Below are positions 43,701 to 52,521 of a stretch of DNA of 64,000 nucleotides, piece by piece. Location: contig CABQIK010000005.1 in assembly GCA_902464275.1 (NCBI GenBank), forward strand, positions 1 through 64,000, given 5' to 3'. The position numbers and the translations under genes were made by a program. Origin of the DNA: an uncultured Alphaproteobacteria bacterium (GTDB lineage: Bacteria > Pseudomonadota > Alphaproteobacteria > RF32 > CAG-239). The notes beneath the pieces were generated by a model, which ran no database searches, was not told the DNA's origin, and saw only the letters and a list, made by a program, of their open reading frames with translations. Position 1 is the stretch's first letter. Each line of letters begins with the position of its first letter.

Positions 43701-44832
43701 GATGCGCGAGGTTGTTCACTTTGACGGAGTTGACTTCGGCAATGTTGTAAAATCAGATTTGTGGAAAACCACCCGCGCTGACTTTTTGGCCTACGGACAA
43801 GATATTCCGCAGATTTGGAAGCTTATTTTGGAACCGAACGGCTTTGTGGAGCGTGATGTTGATGTTACTGAGGTTTTAGGCGGTGTAAACAACACCGACG
43901 CCGGCGATAATCTGCTCCGCGGCGATAAATATCCGTGCGCTTACGGCAACTATGTGGTTGACATTAAAAACGGCGAGTACAAAGTTTACAACAAAAAGGT
44001 TACTACCAAAAAATGTACCGATGTTAAGTCTGTTAAGGTAATTATGGGCAGAGGCTATATAACCTTTAATGACGGCGCTGATTTTAAGACCGGCGCGGTT
44101 GAAAATGAATCAACCTCTGAGCCTGAGGGCGTAAGCGAATTGGCGCAAATTTTGGCCTATACCGGCGATGCGGTTATTTCCTTCCCGCCCAAGGTTACTA
44201 ACGGCGGCTTAGGCTTTAGCAACACTATTGTAAAAATTATGCAATATTTAGATGAGGCTGAAGCTGATGACAGTGATGACACAAGCGATGAGGAGATTCA
44301 TAAAATGAATACTTACCGCAAAGCTTTGTATACCCGTAACGTTTTCGGCGATTATCTTAACTTTGTTGAAATGGAAACTCATTATCAGGATTCGGTTGAT
44401 GAGCTTGAAGTTAAAATGAAAGAAACGCGCGAGTTTCTGATAAAGAAATTTGCCGATATAGGTTATACTCCTCCGGCCGATTTTGACTTGTCGGATGAAG
44501 GCACCTTTAACACCATTTCATCAGCGTTGGACGGTCGTAAAAATGCCTTAACCGCTGAGGGCTTAAAGCAAATTTCAGAGGTTAAGCCGTTAAATGACGC
44601 TCTGGAAGAAAAAATCAAAAAGATAAAGAACATCGCGGGCTCTTTGCAAATGGATAATGAAGAGTTGGTTGATTTAGACGATAACACCGTGCCTGGTTCG
44701 GAATTGTCTGAAAAAATCAAAACCGCGCGGGCTGATGAAAAAGCGCGTTCAAAATATGAAGACGAGGCTGAAAAAGAGTTTCAGAACAATTTGAACAGCT
44801 TTGAAGAACCTTATTGCGGAACTGAAGAGTAA
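40774..44832 (+). CDS. Giant exported helical protein (1352 aa)
   Basis: A signal peptide (to about residue 24, ending ADA) leads to WLIPPTPITPTLDV, then a largely helical protein. It has a Cys-containing segment (about residues 185-205), another cysteine cluster (about 385-450: C, GEGCNY, YCDSG, CGKKICSS), a long coiled coil (about 670-830) and two cysteines (CNGDKCY, about 945). There is no membrane helix after the signal, so it cannot replace VirB6 as an inner-membrane protein. It lies between the VirB5-position genes and virB8. The role is unknown; a periplasmic or surface scaffold is one guess. Confidence 0.6.
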   Translation: MKKSYLYLGLFTFTVALLPLKADAWLIPPTPITPTLDVAGDAGSAVQGVFAKLSTVYDSYNQKQAEVLDALKSAGKIIPFKIDTSVLHKEKGYPAIASVRTIEASEVADITDEESIVEAMDKLFYTYPSDVLKKFPKYPEAVKKAYRQKGMEFGNDSMIEMYIAVRDLESRMIKLKEEFDALSGCYVQGEENNNSTTCESASPNDEELGVWTNYYKLNAIYDSMLKITEELMAVKAQYEVAQAILAGITPRMPTDTEVNHTDEEEKTSYNDVFTYTQTTPMAFAQKTFGDFTVVPVSSNIAGVPTVTDAKPYEVKTQFTGTAKQFQSSAEANNAYQTLQLALTAHNLKRQLPEYKRGFEEYTKMKKLHEKAIEQLLKSEQCAVKFVNKYYSGPVEVWAGEGCNYTGTNLYCDSGRPVTPENLKKLQEGDVLCGKKICSSYGINKYSNRGGMSGWLISAYKAAKAVKTLELTSDDYSTSLIADGDGGIDAMEKNTERLKQENASGLGDSSLLRPSDEPKAEAENRREELMTWQLGAEMAKAIGADMASSSPKWGGMSGAYPIWTDEKHVYDQYLELKYDNIKKYINNADLRVVAVNLAMTISDAITDFNGEPELPEDFTIDSVKEFNATALTNMLPLAETAVAADAPVSNLAAAKQKADAAVKKMRDDFLANLAVLENQKNSVYASLDAANLELNGMKEKYNDAVKERQEAEANADYQKQTIQISQEKSKESAAYDKSFEKRGEQGVVYMQKKAEEAKAKEETALNGIEAKREQIDKLRSQLESIDEKIARLKSNYAATASALEYQNMQALKQAMQQQQESIVQHSLSGSSFVSEALNFATEEAELKQTYLSAVLGVTDNAIAAFKTAALASVDEAYAKIQGLGEARYTLAGHQQILQIHREMLQNMQEVNATFAGSDLLLFGDVKALAKLAATTIVEQMCNGDKCYQADDNYFVGLDPKIADFQAPKGITVSYTPPMREVVHFDGVDFGNVVKSDLWKTTRADFLAYGQDIPQIWKLILEPNGFVERDVDVTEVLGGVNNTDAGDNLLRGDKYPCAYGNYVVDIKNGEYKVYNKKVTTKKCTDVKSVKVIMGRGYITFNDGADFKTGAVENESTSEPEGVSELAQILAYTGDAVISFPPKVTNGGLGFSNTIVKIMQYLDEAEADDSDDTSDEEIHKMNTYRKALYTRNVFGDYLNFVEMETHYQDSVDELEVKMKETREFLIKKFADIGYTPPADFDLSDEGTFNTISSALDGRKNALTAEGLKQISEVKPLNDALEEKIKKIKNIAGSLQMDNEELVDLDDNTVPGSELSEKIKTARADEKARSKYEDEAEKEFQNNLNSFEEPYCGTEE

Positions 44833-44844
44833 ACGGGATAAAAC

Positions 44845-45603
44845 ATGGTAAATCAACTTGGAAACGGAAACGAAACTTTATCTATAACCGATGCCAACGC
44901 TGCTCCGCGTCAGGTTAATTACATAACCGACAAGCAATCGGCCGTAAAAAGCGCCAAAGAGCTTTATTATTGCTGGTTGTCGCGGCTTGTGATGTTGTTT
45001 GCCATATTATCGCTCGGCTTTTTTACCAGCGCTTCATTAGTGCTGTTTAAGCTTGCGCCTGAGGTTATGGTTGAACCGTTTTTAATTATCAAGCAAGACA
45101 GTTCCGATACTATGGTTCGCTATGAAACCATTGCTCCCGACATGCCTTCTTCCAACCAGATTATGGATCTTTTTATCCGTCAGTATGTTATTTTGCGCAA
45201 CACGGTCTTAAATGACGAGCGCGAAATGCAAAGCAGGTGGTTTGCCGGAGGCATGGTGTCATATTTGTCATCGCCTTCTGTTTATGCCGAATTTAAGGCC
45301 AAACAGCTCAAGGACCTTGGCGATTTGCTTAAAAACCGCGTGGTTCGCGATGCTGAAATTATTTCAATCGGCCGCATCGGCGGTGAAAAAAGCCGCGTGT
45401 GGAAAATAGACTTCCGTACTTATGACTTATCGCCTGATATCCGTAATTCTGAAAACGGCAGTATGGTGTTGGTTACCAAGTATTGGACGGCGTCGCTAAC
45501 CGCGGTTTTTGTGCCGGAGCGTATGTTTATGGCCAAACGTTTGATGAACCCGCTCGGCTTTACCGTTACCAGATATTCTCAGACAGAAGTTGAAATTCTT
45601 TAA
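44845..45603 (+). CDS. virB8: VirB8-like protein 1
   Basis: A 252-residue bitopic protein: cytoplasmic N-terminus, one membrane helix (about residues 46-69) and a periplasmic VirB8 domain with VEPFLIIK, FIRQYVILRN, YLSSPSVYAEF and the closing NPLGFTVTRYS. VirB8 forms an inner-membrane assembly ring. A second copy follows at 45948. Confidence 0.85.
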   Translation: MVNQLGNGNETLSITDANAAPRQVNYITDKQSAVKSAKELYYCWLSRLVMLFAILSLGFFTSASLVLFKLAPEVMVEPFLIIKQDSSDTMVRYETIAPDMPSSNQIMDLFIRQYVILRNTVLNDEREMQSRWFAGGMVSYLSSPSVYAEFKAKQLKDLGDLLKNRVVRDAEIISIGRIGGEKSRVWKIDFRTYDLSPDIRNSENGSMVLVTKYWTASLTAVFVPERMFMAKRLMNPLGFTVTRYSQTEVEIL

Positions 45604-45743
45604 TTTATATTAATCTTTTTACTTTATGCTATACTCAAAAGTCGTCTAACTTGTTGATAAGTTGGTGATTTGGAGTGTTCGTATTAGACTTTTTAAAATA
45701 AAAAGTTTAATGTGATAATGTCTGGAGATAAAAGGATACGGCA

Positions 45744-45932
45744 ATGTATAAAAAAATAATTTTATTTTTAGTGATTATTGTCTTGTCGGCGTGCAGTTTG
45801 TTTGGTTCATACTATGAGCCTGAACCGGTCGGCGTCGGTAAAGACGTAAATGAACTTAAACTTTCTCCGTGTGCCTGCATTGAAGTTGAACTTCCGCACA
45901 CCCTTCCGGATTGGTTTGTCGCAACAATATAA
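45744..45932 (+). CDS. VirB7-like small lipoprotein
   Basis: A 62-residue protein with a signal peptide ending LSAC (lipid-bearing C17), leaving a 46-residue mature part with a CAC motif. Its size and place beside virB8 and virB9 are those of VirB7, which stabilises VirB9 in the outer-membrane complex. AAAGGATA precedes the ATG. Sequence itself is not diagnostic; assignment rests on lipobox, size and context. Confidence 0.6.
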   Translation: MYKKIILFLVIIVLSACSLFGSYYEPEPVGVGKDVNELKLSPCACIEVELPHTLPDWFVATI

Positions 45933-45947
45933 CGGGTTAGGTAAAAT

Positions 45948-46694
45948 ATGGCAGATAGGTTAGGTATAGGCAACACACAGCAACGATTAATTGCCGGACA
46001 GGGCGGAATGCCTCGTCAGGCGGTGCGTCGTCCTCAGCCGCAGCGGCGTCATGCTGACGATATTGTCGTAAACGCCAGTGAAAAGCGCTATTTGTGGACG
46101 GCGCGCGCGTTTGCGGTAATTGTGGCTATCAGTCTGTGTTGCAACTTGGTTTTAATTTTGGCCATAACTCAGCTTTTGCCGCTGTATCGCCTTGAGCCGT
46201 TTTTATTAACGTTTGAAAATAAACAGGAACAGGTTTATGACATTGTTCCGTTGCGCAATATGGAAGACCGCAAAGCCATTACTGAAGTTTTTGTGCGCGA
46301 ATATGTGCTGTTGCGCAGCGCGTTTACCAACGATGTGTCCGAAATGGAATCTCGTTGGATGCCGGGCGGACAGTTGCAAGAAATGTCATCATCGGCGGTT
46401 TATCAGTCGTTTATTGAAAAAACCGCCAGACCGGCCTTAAATATAATTCGCAATCGCGGCTTAATCAGAGTGGTGCGGATTATGACCGTAAACGAGCTTG
46501 GCCGCGGCTTATGGCAGGTTGAATATGAAACGCGTGATATGTATCCGGATTCATCTGCGCCGGAAATTAATTATTGGACCGCTTCTTTAAGAATTATGTA
46601 TCGTAAAAAGACCGTTAAATATGGTGAACGCTTGAATAATCCGGTAGGCTTTACCGTTACCAGATATTCGCTTTCACGCAATAAAGCCGAGTAA
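45948..46694 (+). CDS. virB8: VirB8-like protein 2
   Basis: A 248-residue paralogue of the VirB8 protein at 44845: basic N-terminus with Arg/Pro/Gln-rich stretch, membrane helix (about residues 50-72), and a periplasmic domain with LEPFLLTF, FVREYVLLRS, MSSSAVYQSF and NPVGFTVTRYS. Two VirB8 forms in one operon could make a hetero-oligomeric ring. Similar duplications are known in the Rickettsiales vir homologue systems. Confidence 0.85.
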   Translation: MADRLGIGNTQQRLIAGQGGMPRQAVRRPQPQRRHADDIVVNASEKRYLWTARAFAVIVAISLCCNLVLILAITQLLPLYRLEPFLLTFENKQEQVYDIVPLRNMEDRKAITEVFVREYVLLRSAFTNDVSEMESRWMPGGQLQEMSSSAVYQSFIEKTARPALNIIRNRGLIRVVRIMTVNELGRGLWQVEYETRDMYPDSSAPEINYWTASLRIMYRKKTVKYGERLNNPVGFTVTRYSLSRNKAE

Positions 46695-46712
46695 ACAAAA
46701 GGTGTTTGAAAA

Positions 46713-48392
46713 ATGAAACGTTGTGTTAGTAAAATATTGTCAGTTTTTGCATTAATGGCGGCGCCGTTAACGGCGCATGCGCAGGCGAGCATTGACAGCT
46801 TAAACCAAAATGCCGACCAAAGTCAGGGCATGTATCAGCCGATGAACATGGGCTACACCGGCATCAGCTCATTGGGTATGATGCAAAGCGCATGGTTGGA
46901 CCCGTTGCAAAATTTGGGCGAGGGACAAAGCAAACCGGCTTATTCCCGCTATTACTGGTCGCCTGATTTGGTTTTGCCGGTGCGCTTGCGCGAAGGCATG
47001 TTAACGCTTGTAAATTTTCCGGAATGGGAATTGGTTGAAGATGTTTACATCGGTGACAGTAAAACTTTTGACGCCCGTATTTCAGGGCCTAACACCTTGT
47101 TGTTGTATCCTAAATCAGGCGCGATGGTCGGTGTTGATACCAACATTATGGTTTTTGGCCGCTCGGGTAACAAATATGCGTTTTATGCCCGCAGCGAAGG
47201 CGTAAATACCGAGCGCTTAACTAACTCTATTATTGATATTGAGGTTGTGGACGCGGAAAAAAACGGGAGTTCCGTCGGCGCTATCGGAGGTGGTAGTTCC
47301 GGCGGCAGTCGTGTAAATGCCAGCGCTTATCGCGGCGGTAACAATAAGTCGGCAGATTCGTTATTTACCAAACGCAATCAAAAAGAAGACTGGATACAAA
47401 GTATTCCGCTTGACCCGACCAAGTTTCGTTTTGATATAGAGGTTTATGTTCCTAACCCCGATGATGTGGTTATTGCGCCGGAGCGCGTATGGCGTGACGA
47501 TATTTTCACCTATATTGATTTTGGCGAAAAGGCCTTAAATATGGTTCAGCGCCCGATTGTAACCTTGATTGTTGAGCGCGTTGAAACTCCGGTCGGTTTC
47601 CGTACCGCCGGACCTAACAACCGCCTGATAATTGTTGAAGGTGTCGGCGATATGGTTTTGCGTAACGGCAAACGCTTAATTTGCTTAAAATTGCGCCGTG
47701 CCGATGATGCCGGACTTGAAAATATAAGCTATGCCGAAAGTGATGATTGGCAGGTTCCTCCCGCTTTGCCGTCAGGCAAAAAGGCGTCTGTTTCCGGTAA
47801 AGGCGGAGTTGTTCAGGGCTTTGAAGTTAACGGAGCCGACGGCTCTAACGGATATAACGGCTATAATGCCGGAACTGCCGGTGCTAACGGTAGCGCTATG
47901 AACGGTGTGGGCGGAGCAACTTTTGTCGGTGTTGACGTTAATGCCGTTAGCGGAAACAACGGTGGCAATGCCGGAGCCAAAGGCGCGTCTTTTGGCGGCG
48001 GTATCGGCGGTAAAGGCGCTCTTGACCTTGATTACAGCAAAATGCACCATATTGATAATAAGAGCAAATTGCCTGAAGGCAAAAATCCGTTTGCCGATTA
48101 TCGTTACGGCAGCGGCTTTGAAGGCGATGATGTTGCCAGCATTTCCGTAGAGCTTGGCACAGATTCCGATGTCGGCAATTTGGAAAATTTATGGGGAGAA
48201 CTTTCGCGCAAATATTCATCGGCGTTAGGCGGTTATCAGCCGTTTTATTCGGTTGATGCTCCGGCCGACGGTCAGGGCAGAGAACTGTTCCATTTAAGAA
48301 TCGGACCGGTTCAGTCCATTGACGCCGGTGATGAAATTTGCAGTCAACTCGGCCGTAACGGCGTGTTCTGCAGCGTGGTTCGTATTCAGTAA
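46713..48392 (+). CDS. virB9: VirB9-like protein with C-terminal SPOR domain
   Basis: A 559-residue exported protein (signal peptide to about residue 27, ending AQA). VirB9/CagX-type N-domain (about 80-190: REGMLTLVNFPEWELVEDVYIGD cut here to its key GMLTLV and EDVYIGD parts) and C-domain (about 240-340: APERVWRDDIFTYIDF, NRLIIVEGV, NGKRLICLKL). A Gly/Asn-rich linker (about 365-440) leads to a SPOR domain (about 472-559: SVELGTDSDVGNLENLW ... FHLRIGPVQS ... CSQLGRNGVFCSVVRI). SPOR domains bind denuded peptidoglycan. This fusion is not part of standard VirB9 proteins. Confidence 0.82.
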   Translation: MKRCVSKILSVFALMAAPLTAHAQASIDSLNQNADQSQGMYQPMNMGYTGISSLGMMQSAWLDPLQNLGEGQSKPAYSRYYWSPDLVLPVRLREGMLTLVNFPEWELVEDVYIGDSKTFDARISGPNTLLLYPKSGAMVGVDTNIMVFGRSGNKYAFYARSEGVNTERLTNSIIDIEVVDAEKNGSSVGAIGGGSSGGSRVNASAYRGGNNKSADSLFTKRNQKEDWIQSIPLDPTKFRFDIEVYVPNPDDVVIAPERVWRDDIFTYIDFGEKALNMVQRPIVTLIVERVETPVGFRTAGPNNRLIIVEGVGDMVLRNGKRLICLKLRRADDAGLENISYAESDDWQVPPALPSGKKASVSGKGGVVQGFEVNGADGSNGYNGYNAGTAGANGSAMNGVGGATFVGVDVNAVSGNNGGNAGAKGASFGGGIGGKGALDLDYSKMHHIDNKSKLPEGKNPFADYRYGSGFEGDDVASISVELGTDSDVGNLENLWGELSRKYSSALGGYQPFYSVDAPADGQGRELFHLRIGPVQSIDAGDEICSQLGRNGVFCSVVRIQ

Positions 48393-48404
48393 AGCATAGG
48401 TAAG

Positions 48405-51400
48405 ATGAGTAAAGAAGTTTTAACACATTCTGAAAGATATGTTCGTAAAACCAACCGAATTATTTTGATTGTTGGTATTACTTCTTTTGTGGTATTTTTG
48501 TTTGGCTTGTTGCTGTTGTTTTCAAGCGGCGCCGCTCCTGAAGAGTCGCAAGAGCCGGTGTTTACCGCTGATGACAATGTGATAGATTTTAATGAAAATA
48601 CCAATCCGCTCATCAATAATCTTGAATTTGAAGATGTGGAAGAAACAGAACTTCCGATTACCACCACGCCCAATCCGGTTAATATGGGGCAGGTTGTGTT
48701 GGGTACTGACGCCAAAAATGTGCTGACTATCGGCACTACCGGCAAAACCCCTATACGGATTGTTTCGGTACGGCTTGCCGAGCCTCCGTTTGAGGGCTTT
48801 CGTTATGAGGATGATTGCAGCGGCAAAGAATTGCGTGGAAATCAAACCTGTAATGTAACCATGCAATGGTTTCCGACCACCGGCGGCAATGTGCAAAATA
48901 ACTTTATTGTTTCGTGGCATGAAACCAATGTCGGAGCTCAAAATGCCAAGGCTGAAAAAGTTCCGGTTGACGGTAAAGCCGTTACGCAGGCCGATTGCAA
49001 CTTTTGCACCACAACTCCTTCCGGCGGCAGCGCGGACGGTGCGGAAAGAATGTTAATTCAAGATGCCGACGGCAATATTATAGGATATGTAACTCCAGAC
49101 GGGCGCGCATTTGACTTAAACGGTAATGAAATCGGTTATCTTGACTCTAACGGCAATGTTATTGATAAAAACGGTAACATTATCGGTAAAGCCGTTTCCG
49201 GTGAAAATTTGGTTGTTCGTGATTCTAACGGAAAAATTATCGGTTACATAACTCCGAACGGTAAAGCTGTTGACTTAAACGGCAATCGTTTAGGCACGGT
49301 TGATGCGAACGGCAATGTTTTAGATAAAAACGGCGGTGTTATCGGCAAAGTTTCAACCGGCGACACTATGGTTATTAAAGATGCTGACGGTAATATTATC
49401 GGCTATGTAACCCCGGACGGCAAAGCTGTTGACTTAAACGGCAATGAAATCGGCACGGTGGATGCTTATGGCAATGTTGTTGATAATAACGGTAATTTAA
49501 TCGGTAAAACCGCGCCCGGCAACAGTCGCATTGTTCGTGATAATAACGGTAATATTATCGGTTATGTAACTCCTAACGGACAGGTTGTTGACTTAAACGG
49601 TAGCAAACTCGGCACCTTAGACGCCAAAGGCAATGTTTTGGATAAAAGCGGTAACGTTATCGGCAAAGCGATGGCTGATGACGGCAAAAACCGCATAGCT
49701 TACGGACCTGACGGAAAAATTATCGGCTATATTGATGATGACGGTTATGTTCGCGATGAAGACGGTAATGTTATCGGCCGAGTTAATGAAGACGGTCTTA
49801 TTGTTGATGAAAACGGCAATATCATAGGTGTGGCCGGCAACAAAAAACTTGTTTATGATGAAAACGGTAATGTTATCGGCAAAGTCAGCGCCGATGGTAA
49901 AGCCTTTGATTTTAACGGAAATGTTATCGGTAAAGAGTTACCGGACGGCACCGTAGTTGACCGTAACGGGGTTAAACTCGGCAAAGCGGTGGAAGCCGGT
50001 TATGTTTATGACGCCAATGGCAAGGTTATCGGCCGAGTGCTTGAAGACGGTACGGTGGTTGATAAAGACGGCAATGTTATCGGCCGCTTAAATGCTAACG
50101 GCGAAGTTGTTGATATGGCCGGCAATGTTATAGGTTATGTCAGCAAACCGGGGCGCACCGCGGTAGATGAAAACGGCAATGTTTTAGGCGTGGTTATGCC
50201 TGATAATTCTATTGTTGATACTGATGGCAATGTGGTCGGCTATGTTGATGAAAACGGCGATGCCTATAAATTAAGCAATGAAAAAATCGGTAAATTGGGA
50301 GCGTCGCGGCAAATATATTATGATGCGGACGGTAACGCCGTCGGCTATATTGACGAAGACGGCACTATTTATGATTTTAACGGTAATAAAATCGGGCAAA
50401 AGCTTGAAGATGGCACTATTTTAGACGCTAACGGGCGTGTTATCGGCAAAATGCAGTCTGACGGCACGGTGGTTGACGAGCGCGGCAACATTGTCGGCAG
50501 AGTGGGTGAATATACCAACCTTGCGGTCAGAGATGACGGCAAAATATTAGGTTACGTTAAGAGTGACGGCTCGGTTGTAGGCTCTGACGGCAGTGTGGTC
50601 GGTCGTGTGGATAAAGACGGTAATGTTATCAGTAACAAAGCCGTTAAAATCGGCGCCGTTGTCCGCGCCGATTTAATTCCGATAACTCCGGAAGGCAAAG
50701 TTTTAGGTAATGTTTCACCGACCGGCGAAGTTATAAATACTCGCGGACAGGTGTTGGGACGTATGTTGCCGAATACTTTGGTTAAAGAGGCTAACGGCTC
50801 CAAAATTGTAGCTAAAGGCGTTCGCGGCGGCACTGTAATCGGTTGGGGCTGCTCTAATGTCGGAATTTTAAATAAAACCGGCGTTGTTACCAAAGACGGG
50901 CAGGATATGCCTTATCATGTTTATGCTGACGGCAGTGTTTACAATGAAAATAATCTTTATCTGGGCGATGTTGTTAAAACCGGCCGCGTCTTTGACAATA
51001 ATTGTAATTACTTAGGTGATGCCGATGAGCAGGGTATCGTTAAAAATGAAGATAAAAAATATGTCGGCTGCGTAAATCCGGATGGAAGCGTGTTAAATGA
51101 TAACGGCGATATTATCGGCAAAATTGCGCAATATAAAGTGGCGTTTAATGCCGAAGGCAACGTAGTCGGAAGATTGGCGCCGAACGGCAATGTTGTTTCA
51201 GCGGCGTTGCTGCCGGTCGGATGCGTTAATACCGATGGCGAAGTGTTTACTTCAGACGGCATATATTTGGGCAAAACTTCACAGCCGTTTTATGCCTTTG
51301 ACTTAAACGGCAAGTTTTTAGGCGCGTTTGAAGCAGACGGCTCATTGCAAATTAAGGCTTATCCTGGCGCTAAATTGTTTTTGCACAAATATATAGCCGA

Positions 51401-52520
51401 TAAAAACAACAAAATAATAGGCGTGGCATTGCCTGAAAAAAATATTTTGTTAAATCCTGACGGTAATATCAGCGGCCGCTTGTTTGCCGATGGCAATTTT
51501 TATGATAACAAAGGAGCGGTAATTGACCGTATATACGGTGACGGCATGAGCTTTTATGTCGGCAATATCGGTAAGCTGCTTCCGTTTGGCCAGGTTGTTG
51601 ATTTTAACGGCAAAAACGTTGGCTTTGTAAATGTTGACGGTCGGGTGGTAACTCGTTTCGGCGAGCACTTGGGACAGGCCGATGCCAAAGGTCGTTGGTT
51701 TGATGCCAAACATCAGTATGCGGGCGGCATTGTTCGCACCGGCGCGGCTATCGGCTATGACGGCTCATATTTAGGTTATGTTAAAGCCGATGGTTCGGTT
51801 GTTGACAAACAAGGCAAAAAAGCCGGTGTTGAAAACAGCGACGGGTTGATTTTTAACGTCAACAACGGAGCCGTAATCGGCGAGGTTGTGCCTGAATCGG
51901 TGGTTACCGACTTGTTCGGCAATTATGCCGGATACACTGACGCTTCCGGCGGCGTGCGGGATTTAAATTCTAAAAGAACAACCTTTATCCTGCCCGGCGG
52001 CGCGAGCGACAAAAATTTAAGTGTGCTTAAACGCGGCGTTGTAATTAATTACGGCGGCCGAATTATCGGTTCCGTATTGCCGGACGGTTCGGTGATTAAT
52101 ACCAAAAATGTTGTAATCGGCAAAGTTTATTCCGATGGTAAAGCGGTTAACAAAGAAGGCCGTTTAATAGGCGAAATAGCCGATGCCGACATTGTAATTA
52201 ACAATCAGGATAAAGTTGTGGCTTATGTCGGCTATGACGGCTCGGTTCGCGGCTTTGATAACTCCGTTATCGGACGGGTTTTGTCAGGAAGATTAGCTGT
52301 AGATAATCAAAATGCTATTTTAGGTATGGCCTATAAAACCGGAACGGCGGTAGTTTCAAATGACGGTAAATATTTGGGACGCTTGTCGGCAACCGGCAGG
52401 GTTATTTCCGGTAACGGTAAAGACATCGGATATTTAAAAAGCAACGGCTCGTTTGTTGACCTGGATAAAAATGTATCAGGTTACGCATTGCAGGAAGTTG
52501 CGCAAAATCGGAGGAATTAA
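48405..52520 (+). CDS. VirB10-like N-terminal half: anchor, Ig-like domain and repeat array
   Basis: A 1371-residue protein. A short cytoplasmic part and membrane helix (about residues 18-40, IILIVGITSFVVFLFGLLLL) have the VirB10 anchor layout. Residues about 80-200 form an Ig-like domain of the ASPM/SPD-2/Hydin type (VNMGQVVLGTDAKNVLTIGT ... NQTCNVTMQWFPTTGG). From about 215 to the end runs an array of 17-residue units with consensus DxNGNVIGKVxxDGxVV, roughly 65 units by length; the first four higher-order units are 53 residues each. There is no VirB10/TrbI C-terminal domain. The next gene carries that domain after the same repeats. It is probably a periplasm-spanning rod. The stop is followed one base later by the next start. 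Confidence 0.75.
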   Translation: MSKEVLTHSERYVRKTNRIILIVGITSFVVFLFGLLLLFSSGAAPEESQEPVFTADDNVIDFNENTNPLINNLEFEDVEETELPITTTPNPVNMGQVVLGTDAKNVLTIGTTGKTPIRIVSVRLAEPPFEGFRYEDDCSGKELRGNQTCNVTMQWFPTTGGNVQNNFIVSWHETNVGAQNAKAEKVPVDGKAVTQADCNFCTTTPSGGSADGAERMLIQDADGNIIGYVTPDGRAFDLNGNEIGYLDSNGNVIDKNGNIIGKAVSGENLVVRDSNGKIIGYITPNGKAVDLNGNRLGTVDANGNVLDKNGGVIGKVSTGDTMVIKDADGNIIGYVTPDGKAVDLNGNEIGTVDAYGNVVDNNGNLIGKTAPGNSRIVRDNNGNIIGYVTPNGQVVDLNGSKLGTLDAKGNVLDKSGNVIGKAMADDGKNRIAYGPDGKIIGYIDDDGYVRDEDGNVIGRVNEDGLIVDENGNIIGVAGNKKLVYDENGNVIGKVSADGKAFDFNGNVIGKELPDGTVVDRNGVKLGKAVEAGYVYDANGKVIGRVLEDGTVVDKDGNVIGRLNANGEVVDMAGNVIGYVSKPGRTAVDENGNVLGVVMPDNSIVDTDGNVVGYVDENGDAYKLSNEKIGKLGASRQIYYDADGNAVGYIDEDGTIYDFNGNKIGQKLEDGTILDANGRVIGKMQSDGTVVDERGNIVGRVGEYTNLAVRDDGKILGYVKSDGSVVGSDGSVVGRVDKDGNVISNKAVKIGAVVRADLIPITPEGKVLGNVSPTGEVINTRGQVLGRMLPNTLVKEANGSKIVAKGVRGGTVIGWGCSNVGILNKTGVVTKDGQDMPYHVYADGSVYNENNLYLGDVVKTGRVFDNNCNYLGDADEQGIVKNEDKKYVGCVNPDGSVLNDNGDIIGKIAQYKVAFNAEGNVVGRLAPNGNVVSAALLPVGCVNTDGEVFTSDGIYLGKTSQPFYAFDLNGKFLGAFEADGSLQIKAYPGAKLFLHKYIADKNNKIIGVALPEKNILLNPDGNISGRLFADGNFYDNKGAVIDRIYGDGMSFYVGNIGKLLPFGQVVDFNGKNVGFVNVDGRVVTRFGEHLGQADAKGRWFDAKHQYAGGIVRTGAAIGYDGSYLGYVKADGSVVDKQGKKAGVENSDGLIFNVNNGAVIGEVVPESVVTDLFGNYAGYTDASGGVRDLNSKRTTFILPGGASDKNLSVLKRGVVINYGGRIIGSVLPDGSVINTKNVVIGKVYSDGKAVNKEGRLIGEIADADIVINNQDKVVAYVGYDGSVRGFDNSVIGRVLSGRLAVDNQNAILGMAYKTGTAVVSNDGKYLGRLSATGRVISGNGKDIGYLKSNGSFVDLDKNVSGYALQEVAQNRRN

Positions 52521-52521
52521 A

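Noticed and set aside
49050..52500. CRISPR or tandem DNA repeat array
   Set aside because: The periodicity is in the protein code, continues in an open frame and has no spacer-repeat structure.
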